NCBI RefSeq assembly: GCF_003112675.1
Contig: NZ_BFAY01000007.1
Location: 385,779 to 449,778, forward strand
Direction: 5' to 3'
DNA length: 64,000 nucleotides
From: Leptospira johnsonii
GTDB lineage: Bacteria > Spirochaetota > Leptospiria > Leptospirales > Leptospiraceae
Part shown: positions 49,533-57,712 of the stretch, piece after piece
Layout of the letters: every line of letters starts with the position of its first letter
Position numbering within the stretch: position 1 is the stretch's first letter
The notes under the pieces: generated by a model
The model's input: the letters and a program-made list of their open reading frames with translations, nothing else
The model's database searches: none
What the model was told of the DNA's origin: nothing
Translations under genes and position numbers: made by a program

Positions 49533-50384
49533 ATGGGCCAAGCGACATCTACAAGAGTCCAACCAAAAATACGTAAACCGAAATTCCCTCTGGAAGACAT
49601 CGCCAAAGAAAGAGGTTTCGGTAAAAAGATCCCATTCTTTACGGCATTCCTTTCTAGCTTAAGTGTATTGTTTCCAGAAGGAGAACGTTTCTTCATCCGT
49701 TCCGTAAAAGCATTCAGCGAAGAAGTCGATCCAGCCTTAAGAAGCGAGATCAAAGCATTCGCAGGACAAGAAGCTGTCCACGGAAACGTTCATGATAAAA
49801 TGAACGAAAGATTCGTAGAGATCGGTTTGGATTTCCGCAGTCACGAAAAAATATTCTGCTGGTTATTCTTCGACATATTAGAAAAAAATATTTTGAAGCT
49901 CTTTCCAGTTTGGGGCAAACGACTTGCTCTTGCAATCACTGCAGCTGCGGAACATTTCACCGCTACTCTCGGAAGATTTTTACTTTCTTTGCCTGAACAA
50001 CGCGTCTCTTGGATCGATCCTACCAGTTGGAAAGTGATCGAATGGCATGCATTGGAAGAATTAGAACATAAGGCTGTAGCGTATGACGTGTATAAGGCTT
50101 CCGGCGGAGGATATTTCACTCGGATACTGGGAATGACGATTGCAGTGCAACTTCTCGGTCTTTTAGCGATCGTGGGCACGATCAGGGCATTATTCTATTT
50201 TGGGATTCCGAATCCGAGCCAAATCATTAGAGATCTTCGCTTCTTCTTTGGCATTCCTGGTTTTGCCTGGGCGGTGATCTTTTATATATTAGAATATTAT
50301 ATTCCAGGTTTCCATCCAAACGACCAAGACGATCACAAACTTCTGGAAAAATTTGAAAAGGTCATGACGGCTCACGGATATTAA
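49533..50384 (+). CDS. Metal-dependent hydrolase, ferritin-like (PF10118 type)
   Basis: A 283-residue protein with a helical diiron-type bundle. Metal-ligand-like positions are FPEGERFFIRSV, AFAGQEAVHGNVHDKMN, AAAEHFTA and EWHALEELEHKAVAYDVY, a Glu/His pattern typical of this predicted metal-dependent hydrolase family. C-terminal hydrophobic segments (about 205-265) suggest membrane association. Members are often near lipid or desaturase genes, as here with a sterol-desaturase-family gene next door. Reaction unknown. Confidence 0.87.
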   Translation: MGQATSTRVQPKIRKPKFPLEDIAKERGFGKKIPFFTAFLSSLSVLFPEGERFFIRSVKAFSEEVDPALRSEIKAFAGQEAVHGNVHDKMNERFVEIGLDFRSHEKIFCWLFFDILEKNILKLFPVWGKRLALAITAAAEHFTATLGRFLLSLPEQRVSWIDPTSWKVIEWHALEELEHKAVAYDVYKASGGGYFTRILGMTIAVQLLGLLAIVGTIRALFYFGIPNPSQIIRDLRFFFGIPGFAWAVIFYILEYYIPGFHPNDQDDHKLLEKFEKVMTAHGY

Positions 50385-50397
50385 TCGATACTCTAGT

Positions 50398-50461
50398 GCG
50401 TTCCCGCGAGCAGGAACCCCAATAATGGAACCTTTTAAAAAATCTCGCGGGCCCGGACTAC
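50398..50461. repeat. Dispersed intergenic repeat, copy 1
   Basis: Begins GCGTTCCCGCGAG, contains AATAATGG, and ends CTCGCGGGCCCGGACTAC. The 8-bp arms CCCGCGAG (50403-50410) and CTCGCGGG (50444-50451) are perfect inverted repeats. A second copy of the same layout lies at 53525-53586. Copy 1 is between convergent genes. Confidence 0.6.
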
Positions 50462-50507
50462 ATGGTCCGCCTCGCTCCTTACGTCCCCTAACTCGATCCT
50501 AGATTCT

Positions 50508-51233
50508 CTATGGAGAATAAGTATCGAATATCCGGTCCCAAATAGAGGTATAAAAACCGAAATTATGATCTTCATCCTGATGATGTCTTGCATGAAATGT
50601 GCTAGTGGTCAGCACTTTGAACAAAGAAGACCTAAGCCATTTTTCAGACAAAGGTTCTACCCCTAAATGACCGATCGCTCCGAATACTACATTCAATCCT
50701 AAATAAATAATCATCCCCGCCCAAGAAAAATCATAAGCGCAGATCACCAATAACCAAAGGGCGCCGAAACCAAGAGCCTCCAGAGGATTGAGAACGAATA
50801 GAGTCAAAGGACGAGGTTTATCATAATCATGGTGAGTTCTATGAGCGAATGGATAAATAAACCGAATATGAGCAATCCTATGCAGTGCATACATGCCTAT
50901 ATCCATAAGCAAAAAAAGGATCAAAATATCAAATAACGCAAGGCCCCCAATATCATTCCGGAATCGAATAGAACCTGTTCTCCAAAGCCAAAGCCCGATC
51001 AATGTAACAATAGTATTAAGGAGTATAGTAGAGATCGCGAATAAGATCTCCTTAGACTCGATTTTGGGAGGGGTCGGAACAATACGGCGATGAGCATAAC
51101 GTTTAACCAGCAGATTTCCAATATACACCGAACAAGCGAAGATCAGAAGATTTTCAATCAAGAATAATAAAGCAGCCCAAGTATAAGAAATTTCTTGGAG
51201 AAATAGAATTACTTCGTTTCCAAAATTATACAT
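50508..51233 (-). CDS. Fatty acid hydroxylase/sterol desaturase family protein
   Basis: A 241-residue membrane diiron oxygenase with about four to five helices. The His clusters of the family are present: ALHRIAH, FAHRTHHDYDKPR and FHARHHQDEDHNFG. Such enzymes hydroxylate or desaturate lipids, sterols or carotenoids; the substrate is not clear here. The longest frame starts at TTG 12 codons upstream. The ATG used gives a normal N-terminus, but neither start has a well-spaced ribosome site. Confidence 0.88.
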   Translation of the reverse strand: MYNFGNEVILFLQEISYTWAALLFLIENLLIFACSVYIGNLLVKRYAHRRIVPTPPKIESKEILFAISTILLNTIVTLIGLWLWRTGSIRFRNDIGGLALFDILILFLLMDIGMYALHRIAHIRFIYPFAHRTHHDYDKPRPLTLFVLNPLEALGFGALWLLVICAYDFSWAGMIIYLGLNVVFGAIGHLGVEPLSEKWLRSSLFKVLTTSTFHARHHQDEDHNFGFYTSIWDRIFDTYSP

Positions 51234-51310
51234 AAGTTTTATCGAATTTAAAAATCCACCTTGCAGCAAATAGTCGAAAATGTTAAACTATTCTATCCCG
51301 GAAATTAAAA

Positions 51311-51847
51311 GTGAAACGAGTATCTAGCTTCTTCTACATTTTACTTATATTCTTACAAGTCCAATGCGGGACTTATTTGCTTTTCGATTCATACGAAAAA
51401 AAGGCAAAAGGCGACGATACAGATCTATTTCCTCTGCTCTCATTATTAGAATCAAATGGTCTACCCCCTTTAAATGTAGAACCAATCAGTTGGATGAGCT
51501 TTCCTAGCGAGCCAGTAATCTTTACAGCGGGGAATAGCGGGAGTTACTCGGTTTCAGGTACTCTTCCATACGGACCCGGTTGTAATATAGTAAACATAAC
51601 CTTCCTTGGAAGTAAAGAAGGTACGAATGTTACAATTTCAAGTGGCTCAAATGGTGGCAACTGGGGCACCCTCGATTTAGATGACTGTTTTCCCAACTAC
51701 TCAGATAGTTTTAATATTAGCGGTTCAACTCCTGGAAAGGCTCGAGTAGTCTATAGAGTTTTTAATAATGTATATAACGGATGGTTCCCGGATTTAAAGG
51801 CGGGACAAATTATCGGTGTCGTAAATGTGACCATAACAGCCGATTAG
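51311..51847 (+). CDS. Lipoprotein of unknown function
   Basis: A 178-residue product with a signal peptide and a lipobox ending in LQVQC (Cys19). The mature part is a beta-rich domain with a Cys pair (GCNIVNI, DDCFPNY), Gly/Ser/Asn-rich loops and a strand-rich C-terminus (GVVNVTITAD), suggesting an Ig-like or carbohydrate-binding-like fold. The start is GTG. The flanking genes are a desaturase and a MATE exporter on the opposite strand. No family recognised. Confidence 0.7.
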   Translation: MKRVSSFFYILLIFLQVQCGTYLLFDSYEKKAKGDDTDLFPLLSLLESNGLPPLNVEPISWMSFPSEPVIFTAGNSGSYSVSGTLPYGPGCNIVNITFLGSKEGTNVTISSGSNGGNWGTLDLDDCFPNYSDSFNISGSTPGKARVVYRVFNNVYNGWFPDLKAGQIIGVVNVTITAD

Positions 51848-51996
51848 CAAATAGGCCGGCTTCGGAATAAAATAATACTATAAATGAAGTATTATTAATT
51901 ATTCAAAAAGCGGTTTCGGTCACTTCAATTTTCCTATCGGAAATCAATGCTCACGTTACCGCCTCATACACTACAACGATGTTCAAGTAATTGAAT

Positions 51997-53421
51997 TCAA
52001 ACCTTCGAAGTCTTCCATCCACCTTTTCGGAATAACCAAAGAGTGAACAATCCCACAGAAGTTTCCGTGATCATACTTGCCCAAAATACTCCAGAGTATC
52101 CGAAAGAAAGAACCTTCGCCAAAACGTAAGCAAAAGGAATTTGAAGCATCCAAAAAAAGACAAGATTGATTAACGTAGGAGTGGTAGTATCTCCCGCCCC
52201 GTTAAAGGCCTGAACACTGACCATCCACCAAGCATATACAAAATAGGAATAGGAAACTATCCCTAACCACTCAGAACCGATAGAGATCACTTTCGCGTCA
52301 TCAGAAAAGATCGACATAAGAGATTCTCTGAAAATAAAATAGCAGATGGAAACTCCGATTAGAAAGACCATATTCCATACCCCAACAATCCAAACAGACC
52401 TTTCTGCACGATCCGGTTTCCCCGCTCCTAAATTCTGGCCAACTAACGTCGCAACTGCGTTCGACATTCCCCAAGAAGGCATTAGAGTAAACATCATGAT
52501 CCGAAGAGCGATCGTAGCTCCTGCTACCGCCTCACTCCCAAATTCAGAAATAATCCTAACAAGAAAGATCCAAGAAGTCATTCCGATAATAGTTTGTCCG
52601 ATCCCACCAAGAGAAGTGCGAACTATATCTGAGATGATTTTCCAGTGAATACTAATTTGGGAACGAAGCACTCGGATATGTTTTCCACCTTTTAGAAGCA
52701 GATAGATTTGAAAAAGAACTCCGACCCCTCTTCCGATATTCGTAGCGATGGCGGCACCTTCGATGCCCATAGCCGGGACTGGACCAAAGCCGAAGATAAA
52801 GATCGGATCCAGGATCATATTAAGACCATTAGAAATCCATAAAACTCTCATTGCGATTGCTGCGTCTCCCGCACCTCTAAAAACCGCATTGAGTCCGAAC
52901 AAAAGCATGATTACGATATTTCCGCCAAAGATCCATTGAGTATAACGAGATCCATGCTCCACAACCCAAGGATCTCCACCCATGAGTGAAAGAAGATCTT
53001 TCGCAAACCAAACTCCGAAGATAGCAAAAGGTAACGAAACAAGTATGGAGAGAAAAACGGATTGAACAGCGGCAATCCCGGCTTGTTCCTTATCCCCTTC
53101 TCCGATCCTTCTAGCGATGATCGCGGTCACTGCAGTGGACATCCCAATGGCGAGAGAATACAGAAGAAACAAATATGTCTCGGTAAGCCCGACTGCGGCA
53201 ACTGCAGAAGGACCTAAAGCGCCCACAAAATAAATATCAACAACTGCAAATGCAGACTCCATGACCAATTCCAAAACCATCGGAACAGATAGTAGGAAAA
53301 CGGCCTTGCCGAGCGAAATCTGTGTGTAATCCGCTTCCGTTCCCGTAAGCGCTTTTCTTAATTCTCTCCAAAGGGAAGTTCCTTTGGGTTCTAACTTTGG
53401 ATCTTTTTGTATAGCTTCCAT
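51997..53421 (-). CDS. MATE-family efflux transporter
   Basis: A 474-residue sodium- or proton-driven multidrug exporter with twelve helices in two homologous halves. The first half has SVPMVLELVMESAFAVVDIYF and VAAVGLTETYLFLLYSLAIG, the second GGIGQTIIGMTSWIFLVRII and NAVATLVGQNLGAGKPDRAE. FRGAGDAAIAM and FNGAGDTTTPT are the paired loop motifs. A hydrophilic N-terminal tail of about 35 residues (EPKGTSLWRELRKAL) precedes helix 1. Substrate unknown. Confidence 0.93.
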   Translation of the reverse strand: MEAIQKDPKLEPKGTSLWRELRKALTGTEADYTQISLGKAVFLLSVPMVLELVMESAFAVVDIYFVGALGPSAVAAVGLTETYLFLLYSLAIGMSTAVTAIIARRIGEGDKEQAGIAAVQSVFLSILVSLPFAIFGVWFAKDLLSLMGGDPWVVEHGSRYTQWIFGGNIVIMLLFGLNAVFRGAGDAAIAMRVLWISNGLNMILDPIFIFGFGPVPAMGIEGAAIATNIGRGVGVLFQIYLLLKGGKHIRVLRSQISIHWKIISDIVRTSLGGIGQTIIGMTSWIFLVRIISEFGSEAVAGATIALRIMMFTLMPSWGMSNAVATLVGQNLGAGKPDRAERSVWIVGVWNMVFLIGVSICYFIFRESLMSIFSDDAKVISIGSEWLGIVSYSYFVYAWWMVSVQAFNGAGDTTTPTLINLVFFWMLQIPFAYVLAKVLSFGYSGVFWASMITETSVGLFTLWLFRKGGWKTSKV

Positions 53422-53524
53422 AAATATAGCCTGTGGCGATCATACTCATTCCTCTCACTGGAAAAGACAAAACATTTTGCACCTTAAAACCAAAAAGCCG
53501 AAGTTTGCACCCTCGTTCAGCTTG

Positions 53525-53586
53525 GCGTTCCCGCGAGTAAAACACCAATAATAGCACTTTTGTTGAAAACTCGCGGGCCGGGCTAC
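53525..53586. repeat. Dispersed intergenic repeat, copy 2
   Basis: Begins GCGTTCCCGCGAG like copy 1, has AATAATAG in the same place, and ends CTCGCGGGCCGGGCTAC. The CCCGCGAG and CTCGCGGG arms are again perfect inverted repeats. It lies between the MATE gene and the SecB-like gene. Confidence 0.6.
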
Positions 53587-53691
53587 TGAAGATAGTGAAG
53601 CAAAATTTCAAACGGACTCCAAAAGTCCGAATCAACACATTGCATACTAACGCAGCGGGGGGAGAGAAAAATAGAAGAACTCAGTTATCTA

Positions 53692-54126
53692 TTATACTAC
53701 CTTTCCTTCTTCCAGCTCCTTCTCATATTGATCTACAAATTCAAATACATTGATAATAGGAAAGGGTGAAGATTGAACACCAGATCTTTGCAGAATTGCC
53801 TGGATGGTTTCTCGAACGTAAGGAATTAGCACAGCAACAGCGTTATATTTTAAGAACCTTTCAAACTCAGTTTGTCCAGCACCTATGTTTTGAAAAACGC
53901 CAACATATTCCACGTAACATTCCATAGTTTGATCGTCATTCGTCAATCGGATCCCAAAATGTCGGGCGGAAACTCCATCTTCGACATTTGATTCCGTAAA
54001 AATTGTGGGGAAAAAATTTATGCTGCTATTCTCTTTTAAGATTGGAGCTCTCCGGAATTCGCAAGCAACCATTACGGCATAATTGAACCGAACTTTATTG
54101 ACAGACTTGTCTTCTGATTGATTCAT
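53692..54126 (-). CDS. SecB-like chaperone of a TAC module
   Basis: The 144-residue product is recognisable as SecB-like by its strand-rich N-terminal half (VACEFRRAPILKENSS, VEYVGVFQNIGAG) and the signature helix FLKYNAVAVLIPYVRETIQAIL followed by PFPIINVFEFVDQYEKE. Standard SecB keeps preproteins unfolded for the Sec system; in TAC modules a SecB-like protein instead stabilises the antitoxin. Its position directly after the toxin and antitoxin, overlapping the antitoxin by four bases (ATGA), supports the TAC role here. The divergence from ordinary SecB also fits. Confidence 0.85.
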   Translation of the reverse strand: MNQSEDKSVNKVRFNYAVMVACEFRRAPILKENSSINFFPTIFTESNVEDGVSARHFGIRLTNDDQTMECYVEYVGVFQNIGAGQTEFERFLKYNAVAVLIPYVRETIQAILQRSGVQSSPFPIINVFEFVDQYEKELEEGKVV

Positions 54127-54587
54127 ACAGCTTTACCAATCCAATCGGAAGAATTGCCATTTGACTGGTCTTTTACAATATTATCCTTATCAAATCGTAA
54201 AATTGCCCATCCGTTATTCTCAATTTGTCCTTCTTGGGTATGCTCTCGTTTTTCAAATTTATACTGAGATCCAAACTTTATATGCCGAAAATAATCTGTT
54301 CCGATTGGACAACTCTCTTGTATATAATGTCTTCCTAATTTAAATAATACCCTGGAGATTTGTTTTACTGTTATATTTTCAGCTCCACTCAATAAACGAG
54401 ATACGTATCCAGGAGTGACCTCTAAAGAGGCGGCCAATTGTTTTTGGTTCCATCCGGCCCCCTGCATCGCATTGAAAATCAGCTCGGCGGTCTGCATGAC
54501 CGCATCAGTCTCCACGCGCATCAAATCCAACTTAGCCGTAGTGGATTCGCTTAAACCATCAGACACGAAGTCATATCTATCGATCAT
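54123..54587 (-). CDS. HigA-like XRE antitoxin with chaperone-addiction-type tail
   Basis: A 154-residue antitoxin. The central helix-turn-helix (about 35-87) is AELIFNAMQGAGWNQKQLAA followed by LEVTPGYVSRLLSGAENIT, an XRE fold. The last ~65 residues (from ESCPIGTDYF to SSDWIGKAV) extend beyond usual HigA length and could be the chaperone-addiction segment that makes the antitoxin dependent on SecB. Start is ATG, overlapping the toxin stop by one base, with AGGA upstream. Confidence 0.85.
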   Translation of the reverse strand: MIDRYDFVSDGLSESTTAKLDLMRVETDAVMQTAELIFNAMQGAGWNQKQLAASLEVTPGYVSRLLSGAENITVKQISRVLFKLGRHYIQESCPIGTDYFRHIKFGSQYKFEKREHTQEGQIENNGWAILRFDKDNIVKDQSNGNSSDWIGKAV

Positions 54588-55018
54588 TATCTATTCCTTA
54601 AAAAAGAAGCACGGATTTTCTCCGCTCTCTCTATCTCTTCCTTTTTCGTTCTCTGCTGCTTTTTTACGAACTGGTGCGTAAGAACGATTACAGCTTGGTT
54701 ATCAGGATCGTAAAAGAAGAAGACCCTTAGCCCAGTTTCTATAATTTTAAATTCGAATAACTCACCTCCTAACTTTTTAATCTGGGTATTAATAAACCAA
54801 GGTCCAGATTCAGAGAATCTTCGGAAATAGTGATCTAATCTCCGAAAGTTCATGAGTTCGGCAGATTTGCCGGAAAGCTCTTCCAGTCGCTTTTTCAAAT
54901 CCGAAAAATATTCAAAGAACGGTGAATCTCCGTTTTCCGCAATTGCAGCTATTATACTGAACCTCTTTCCTTTTTGGATTAACCAGCCACCATGTTCTTT
55001 TCTATTCTTGGCTTCCAC
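54587..55018 (-). CDS. HigB-like RelE-superfamily toxin
   Basis: A 143-residue predicted mRNA interferase of the Gp49/HigB-like group. Seen are SPFFEYFSDLKKRLEELSGKSA, LDHYFRRFSESGPWF and the core strand pair LFEFKIIETGLRVFFFYDPD, then VIVLTHQFVKKQQRTKKEEIERA with the basic C-terminus expected of ribosome-dependent RNases. It starts with GTG. It is first in the operon, the toxin-first order of HigBA and of known TAC loci. Catalytic residues vary in this group, so activity is inferred. Confidence 0.85.
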   Translation of the reverse strand: MEAKNRKEHGGWLIQKGKRFSIIAAIAENGDSPFFEYFSDLKKRLEELSGKSAELMNFRRLDHYFRRFSESGPWFINTQIKKLGGELFEFKIIETGLRVFFFYDPDNQAVIVLTHQFVKKQQRTKKEEIERAEKIRASFLRNR

Positions 55019-55028
55019 AATCTTAGAC

Positions 55029-55061
55029 TTTACTTATAGGTAAACAAGCTTTTTTAATCAA
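55029..55061 (-). promoter_or_regulatory. TAC operon promoter with operator dyad
   Basis: On the minus strand TTGATT (-35, 55056-55061) and TATAAG (-10, 55033-55038) are 17 bases apart, close to sigma70 consensus. Overlapping the -10 is TTTAC-N6-GTAAA (55029-55044), a dyad suited to dimeric antitoxin binding. The toxin GTG follows about ten bases downstream of the dyad, so the leader would be very short. Confidence 0.6.
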
Positions 55062-55306
55062 GCCTACTCCTGAATTATGTCAATTTTTGAAAATGACCGC
55101 CTTCCTAGTCTCTACTTTTTTAACCGCCGAAGTCCGGAATCTACATTCAAAAATTTGTCCGGGCCAGGGATGATAATGATTAATGACACAAATTGACGAG
55201 GACGAAACGCTTTGTAAGGAAAACTTAATAAAGCCTTGCGAGTCTATCTTACGAAGAAATTATAACTATTCTAGAAAGAAACTTTTGGGAATCGAAGCTC
55301 AGGCTT

Positions 55307-57712
55307 ATGGCAATTAAAAAATCAGAATTATATTCATCTCTTTGGGCAAGCTGCGACGAATTACGAGGAGGAATGGACGCGTCCCAATACAAGGATTACG
55401 TTCTTGTAATGCTTTTTGTGAAATACATCAGCGACCGTTATTCAGGCGAAAAATTCTCTCCGATTGTTATCCCAAAGGGAGCTAGTTTTCAAGATATGAT
55501 CGCTCTCAAAGGCAAAAAGACCATTGGGGATGATATTAATAAAAAAATCCTAGGACCCATTGGAGAGGCCAATCAAATCTCCGATTTCCCTGATTTTAAT
55601 GACGTAAACAAATTAGGAAGCGGTCAAGATATGGTGGATAAGCTCACCAATCTGATTGGCATTTTCGAGAATCCAGCCTTAAACTTTTCTAACAATCGAG
55701 CGGATGGGGACGATATCCTAGGGGATGCATACGAGTATCTGATGCGCCATTTTGCTACGGAGAGTGGAAAGAGTAAGGGGCAATTCTATACTCCTTCCGA
55801 AGTGAGTCGCATTATGGCAAAAGTAATCGGAGTTTCGGCCAGCAATCGTTCCGATATTACTGCGTATGATCCAACCGCTGGATCCGGTTCCCTGCTCCTC
55901 AAAGTCGCAGACGAAGCGGGAAAAAAACTAACGCTCTATGGCCAAGAGATGGATGTCGCAACTGCGTCGTTAGCTAGGATGAATATGATTCTCCACGACA
56001 ATCCATCAGCTCTCATCAGACAAGGGAACACACTTTCTAATCCGCTTTTTTTATCGGATAAAGGTTCTTTAAAACAATTCGACTATTTTGTATCCAACCC
56101 TCCTTTTTCTTTTAAGTCTTGGAGCAATGGAGTAGATCCTGTCAATGATCCATATGAGAGATTCAAAAACTTCGGAATTCCCCCTTCCAAAAACGGAGAC
56201 TTTGCATTTTTACTCCATGCCGTCCGGTCTTTGAAAAGTACAGGAAAAGGAGCGATCATTCTTCCACATGGGGTTCTGTTTCGAGGAAATGCAGAAGCAG
56301 AGATTCGAAAAAATCTGATCCAAAAAGGATACATCAAAGGAATAATTGGACTTCCTGCTAACTTGTTTTACGGAACAGGAATACCAGCATGCATCCTAGT
56401 CATCGATAAAGAAAAGGCCGAAACAAGACAAGAGCTCTTTATCATCGATGCCTCCAAAGGATTTATTAAAGACGGAAACAAAAACCGACTCCGAGAACAG
56501 GATATCCACAAGATTGTAGATATTTTTAATAAACAGATCGAACTTCCCAAATATAGCAGAAGGGTTCCCGTATCTGAAATCCGAGAGAAGGAATACAATT
56601 TAAATATCCCAAGATACATCGATAGCCAAGAAGAAGAGGACATCCAAGATATAGAAGCACATCTCCAGGGAGGAATCCCAAAATCGGATATAGATGCGTT
56701 GCATTCTTATTGGGAAATTTGTCCCGGTCTCTCCTATTCACTATTTGTGGAGGACCGAAAAGGGTATATGAAATTAAAGATTCCGAAAGAAGAAATCAAA
56801 AAAACGATTTTTGCCAATCCTGAATTTCTGGAGTTCGGAAAACGAGTGGGAACAATCTTTTCGAAATGGAAAGAAGAGTATCTGGAATTCTGCAAATCGA
56901 TCGGAAAGACCACAAAACCAAAACTCTTTATCCAAGAACTTTCCGAATCTCTTTTAGATACTTTTAGCTCCATTCCTTTACTCGATAAATATGATGTCTA
57001 CCAACACCTCATGACTCATTGGTTGGAATCCATGCAGGATGACGTGTATCTCATTGTAGAAGATGGTTGGAAGGTCGGCACCGAAATAGAAACCGAGTTA
57101 GACAAAAAAGGCAAAATCCTCCGTCAGGATGGAAAGCTGATCCCAAAATCGATTATCGGCCGAATTTTTTTCCAAGAAGAACTCAGTCACATAGAAATCT
57201 TAGAATCAGAACGGGACACTTTGGTTCAAAAATTAGAAGAACTGGAAGAAGAGCAAGGAGGAGAAGAAGGGCTGCTTGCTGAATGCAAGACGGAGAAAGA
57301 CAGCCTTTCCCCTAAGCTCGCCTTGGCCCGACTCAAAACAATACATTCCGATCCGGATGCCAAGGAAGAAAAACATGCCATAGAAACATATCTACAGTTT
57401 GCCGATAAAGAAAGCGAGTCCAACCGTAAGATCAAAAATGCAGAAAAAGAATTAGAAACCAAGATCTTAGCAAAGTACAAATCCTTAAAAACCGAAGAAA
57501 TCAAAACTTTGGTAGTAGAAGAAAAATGGTTCCGACAACTTTCCGAAGACGTCCAGTCCGAACAAAATCGGATCAGCCAAAGACTTACCGGACGCATCCA
57601 AGAACTGGCGGAACGTTATGAAACACCCGTGAAAGATATCCTTTCCGAAGTGGAATCCTTAGAATCCAAGGTAAATTCCCATCTGGAAAAAATGGGGTTC
57701 GTATGGAAGTGA
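55307..57712 (+). CDS. hsdM: Type I restriction-modification methyltransferase HsdM, extended
   Basis: The N6-adenine methyltransferase subunit. An N-terminal helical domain (residues 1-150; YVLVMLFVKYISDRY) precedes the AdoMet motif AYDPTAGSGSLLLKVAD (187-203) and the target-adenine motif VSNPPFSFKSW (262-272). The 801-residue length exceeds the usual ~500. From about residue 600 onward the extra sequence is largely charged coiled coil (LESERDTLVQKLEELEEEQG and further heptad-rich stretches), ending in LSEVESLESKVNSHLEKM. Such long HsdM variants exist. It overlaps hsdS by ten bases. Confidence 0.93.
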   Translation: MAIKKSELYSSLWASCDELRGGMDASQYKDYVLVMLFVKYISDRYSGEKFSPIVIPKGASFQDMIALKGKKTIGDDINKKILGPIGEANQISDFPDFNDVNKLGSGQDMVDKLTNLIGIFENPALNFSNNRADGDDILGDAYEYLMRHFATESGKSKGQFYTPSEVSRIMAKVIGVSASNRSDITAYDPTAGSGSLLLKVADEAGKKLTLYGQEMDVATASLARMNMILHDNPSALIRQGNTLSNPLFLSDKGSLKQFDYFVSNPPFSFKSWSNGVDPVNDPYERFKNFGIPPSKNGDFAFLLHAVRSLKSTGKGAIILPHGVLFRGNAEAEIRKNLIQKGYIKGIIGLPANLFYGTGIPACILVIDKEKAETRQELFIIDASKGFIKDGNKNRLREQDIHKIVDIFNKQIELPKYSRRVPVSEIREKEYNLNIPRYIDSQEEEDIQDIEAHLQGGIPKSDIDALHSYWEICPGLSYSLFVEDRKGYMKLKIPKEEIKKTIFANPEFLEFGKRVGTIFSKWKEEYLEFCKSIGKTTKPKLFIQELSESLLDTFSSIPLLDKYDVYQHLMTHWLESMQDDVYLIVEDGWKVGTEIETELDKKGKILRQDGKLIPKSIIGRIFFQEELSHIEILESERDTLVQKLEELEEEQGGEEGLLAECKTEKDSLSPKLALARLKTIHSDPDAKEEKHAIETYLQFADKESESNRKIKNAEKELETKILAKYKSLKTEEIKTLVVEEKWFRQLSEDVQSEQNRISQRLTGRIQELAERYETPVKDILSEVESLESKVNSHLEKMGFVWK

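Noticed and set aside
53237..53638. Open frame antisense or out of frame over the MATE start
   Set aside because: It overlaps the MATE gene in another frame, covers the repeat copy and has no recognisable domain, so it is a shadow.
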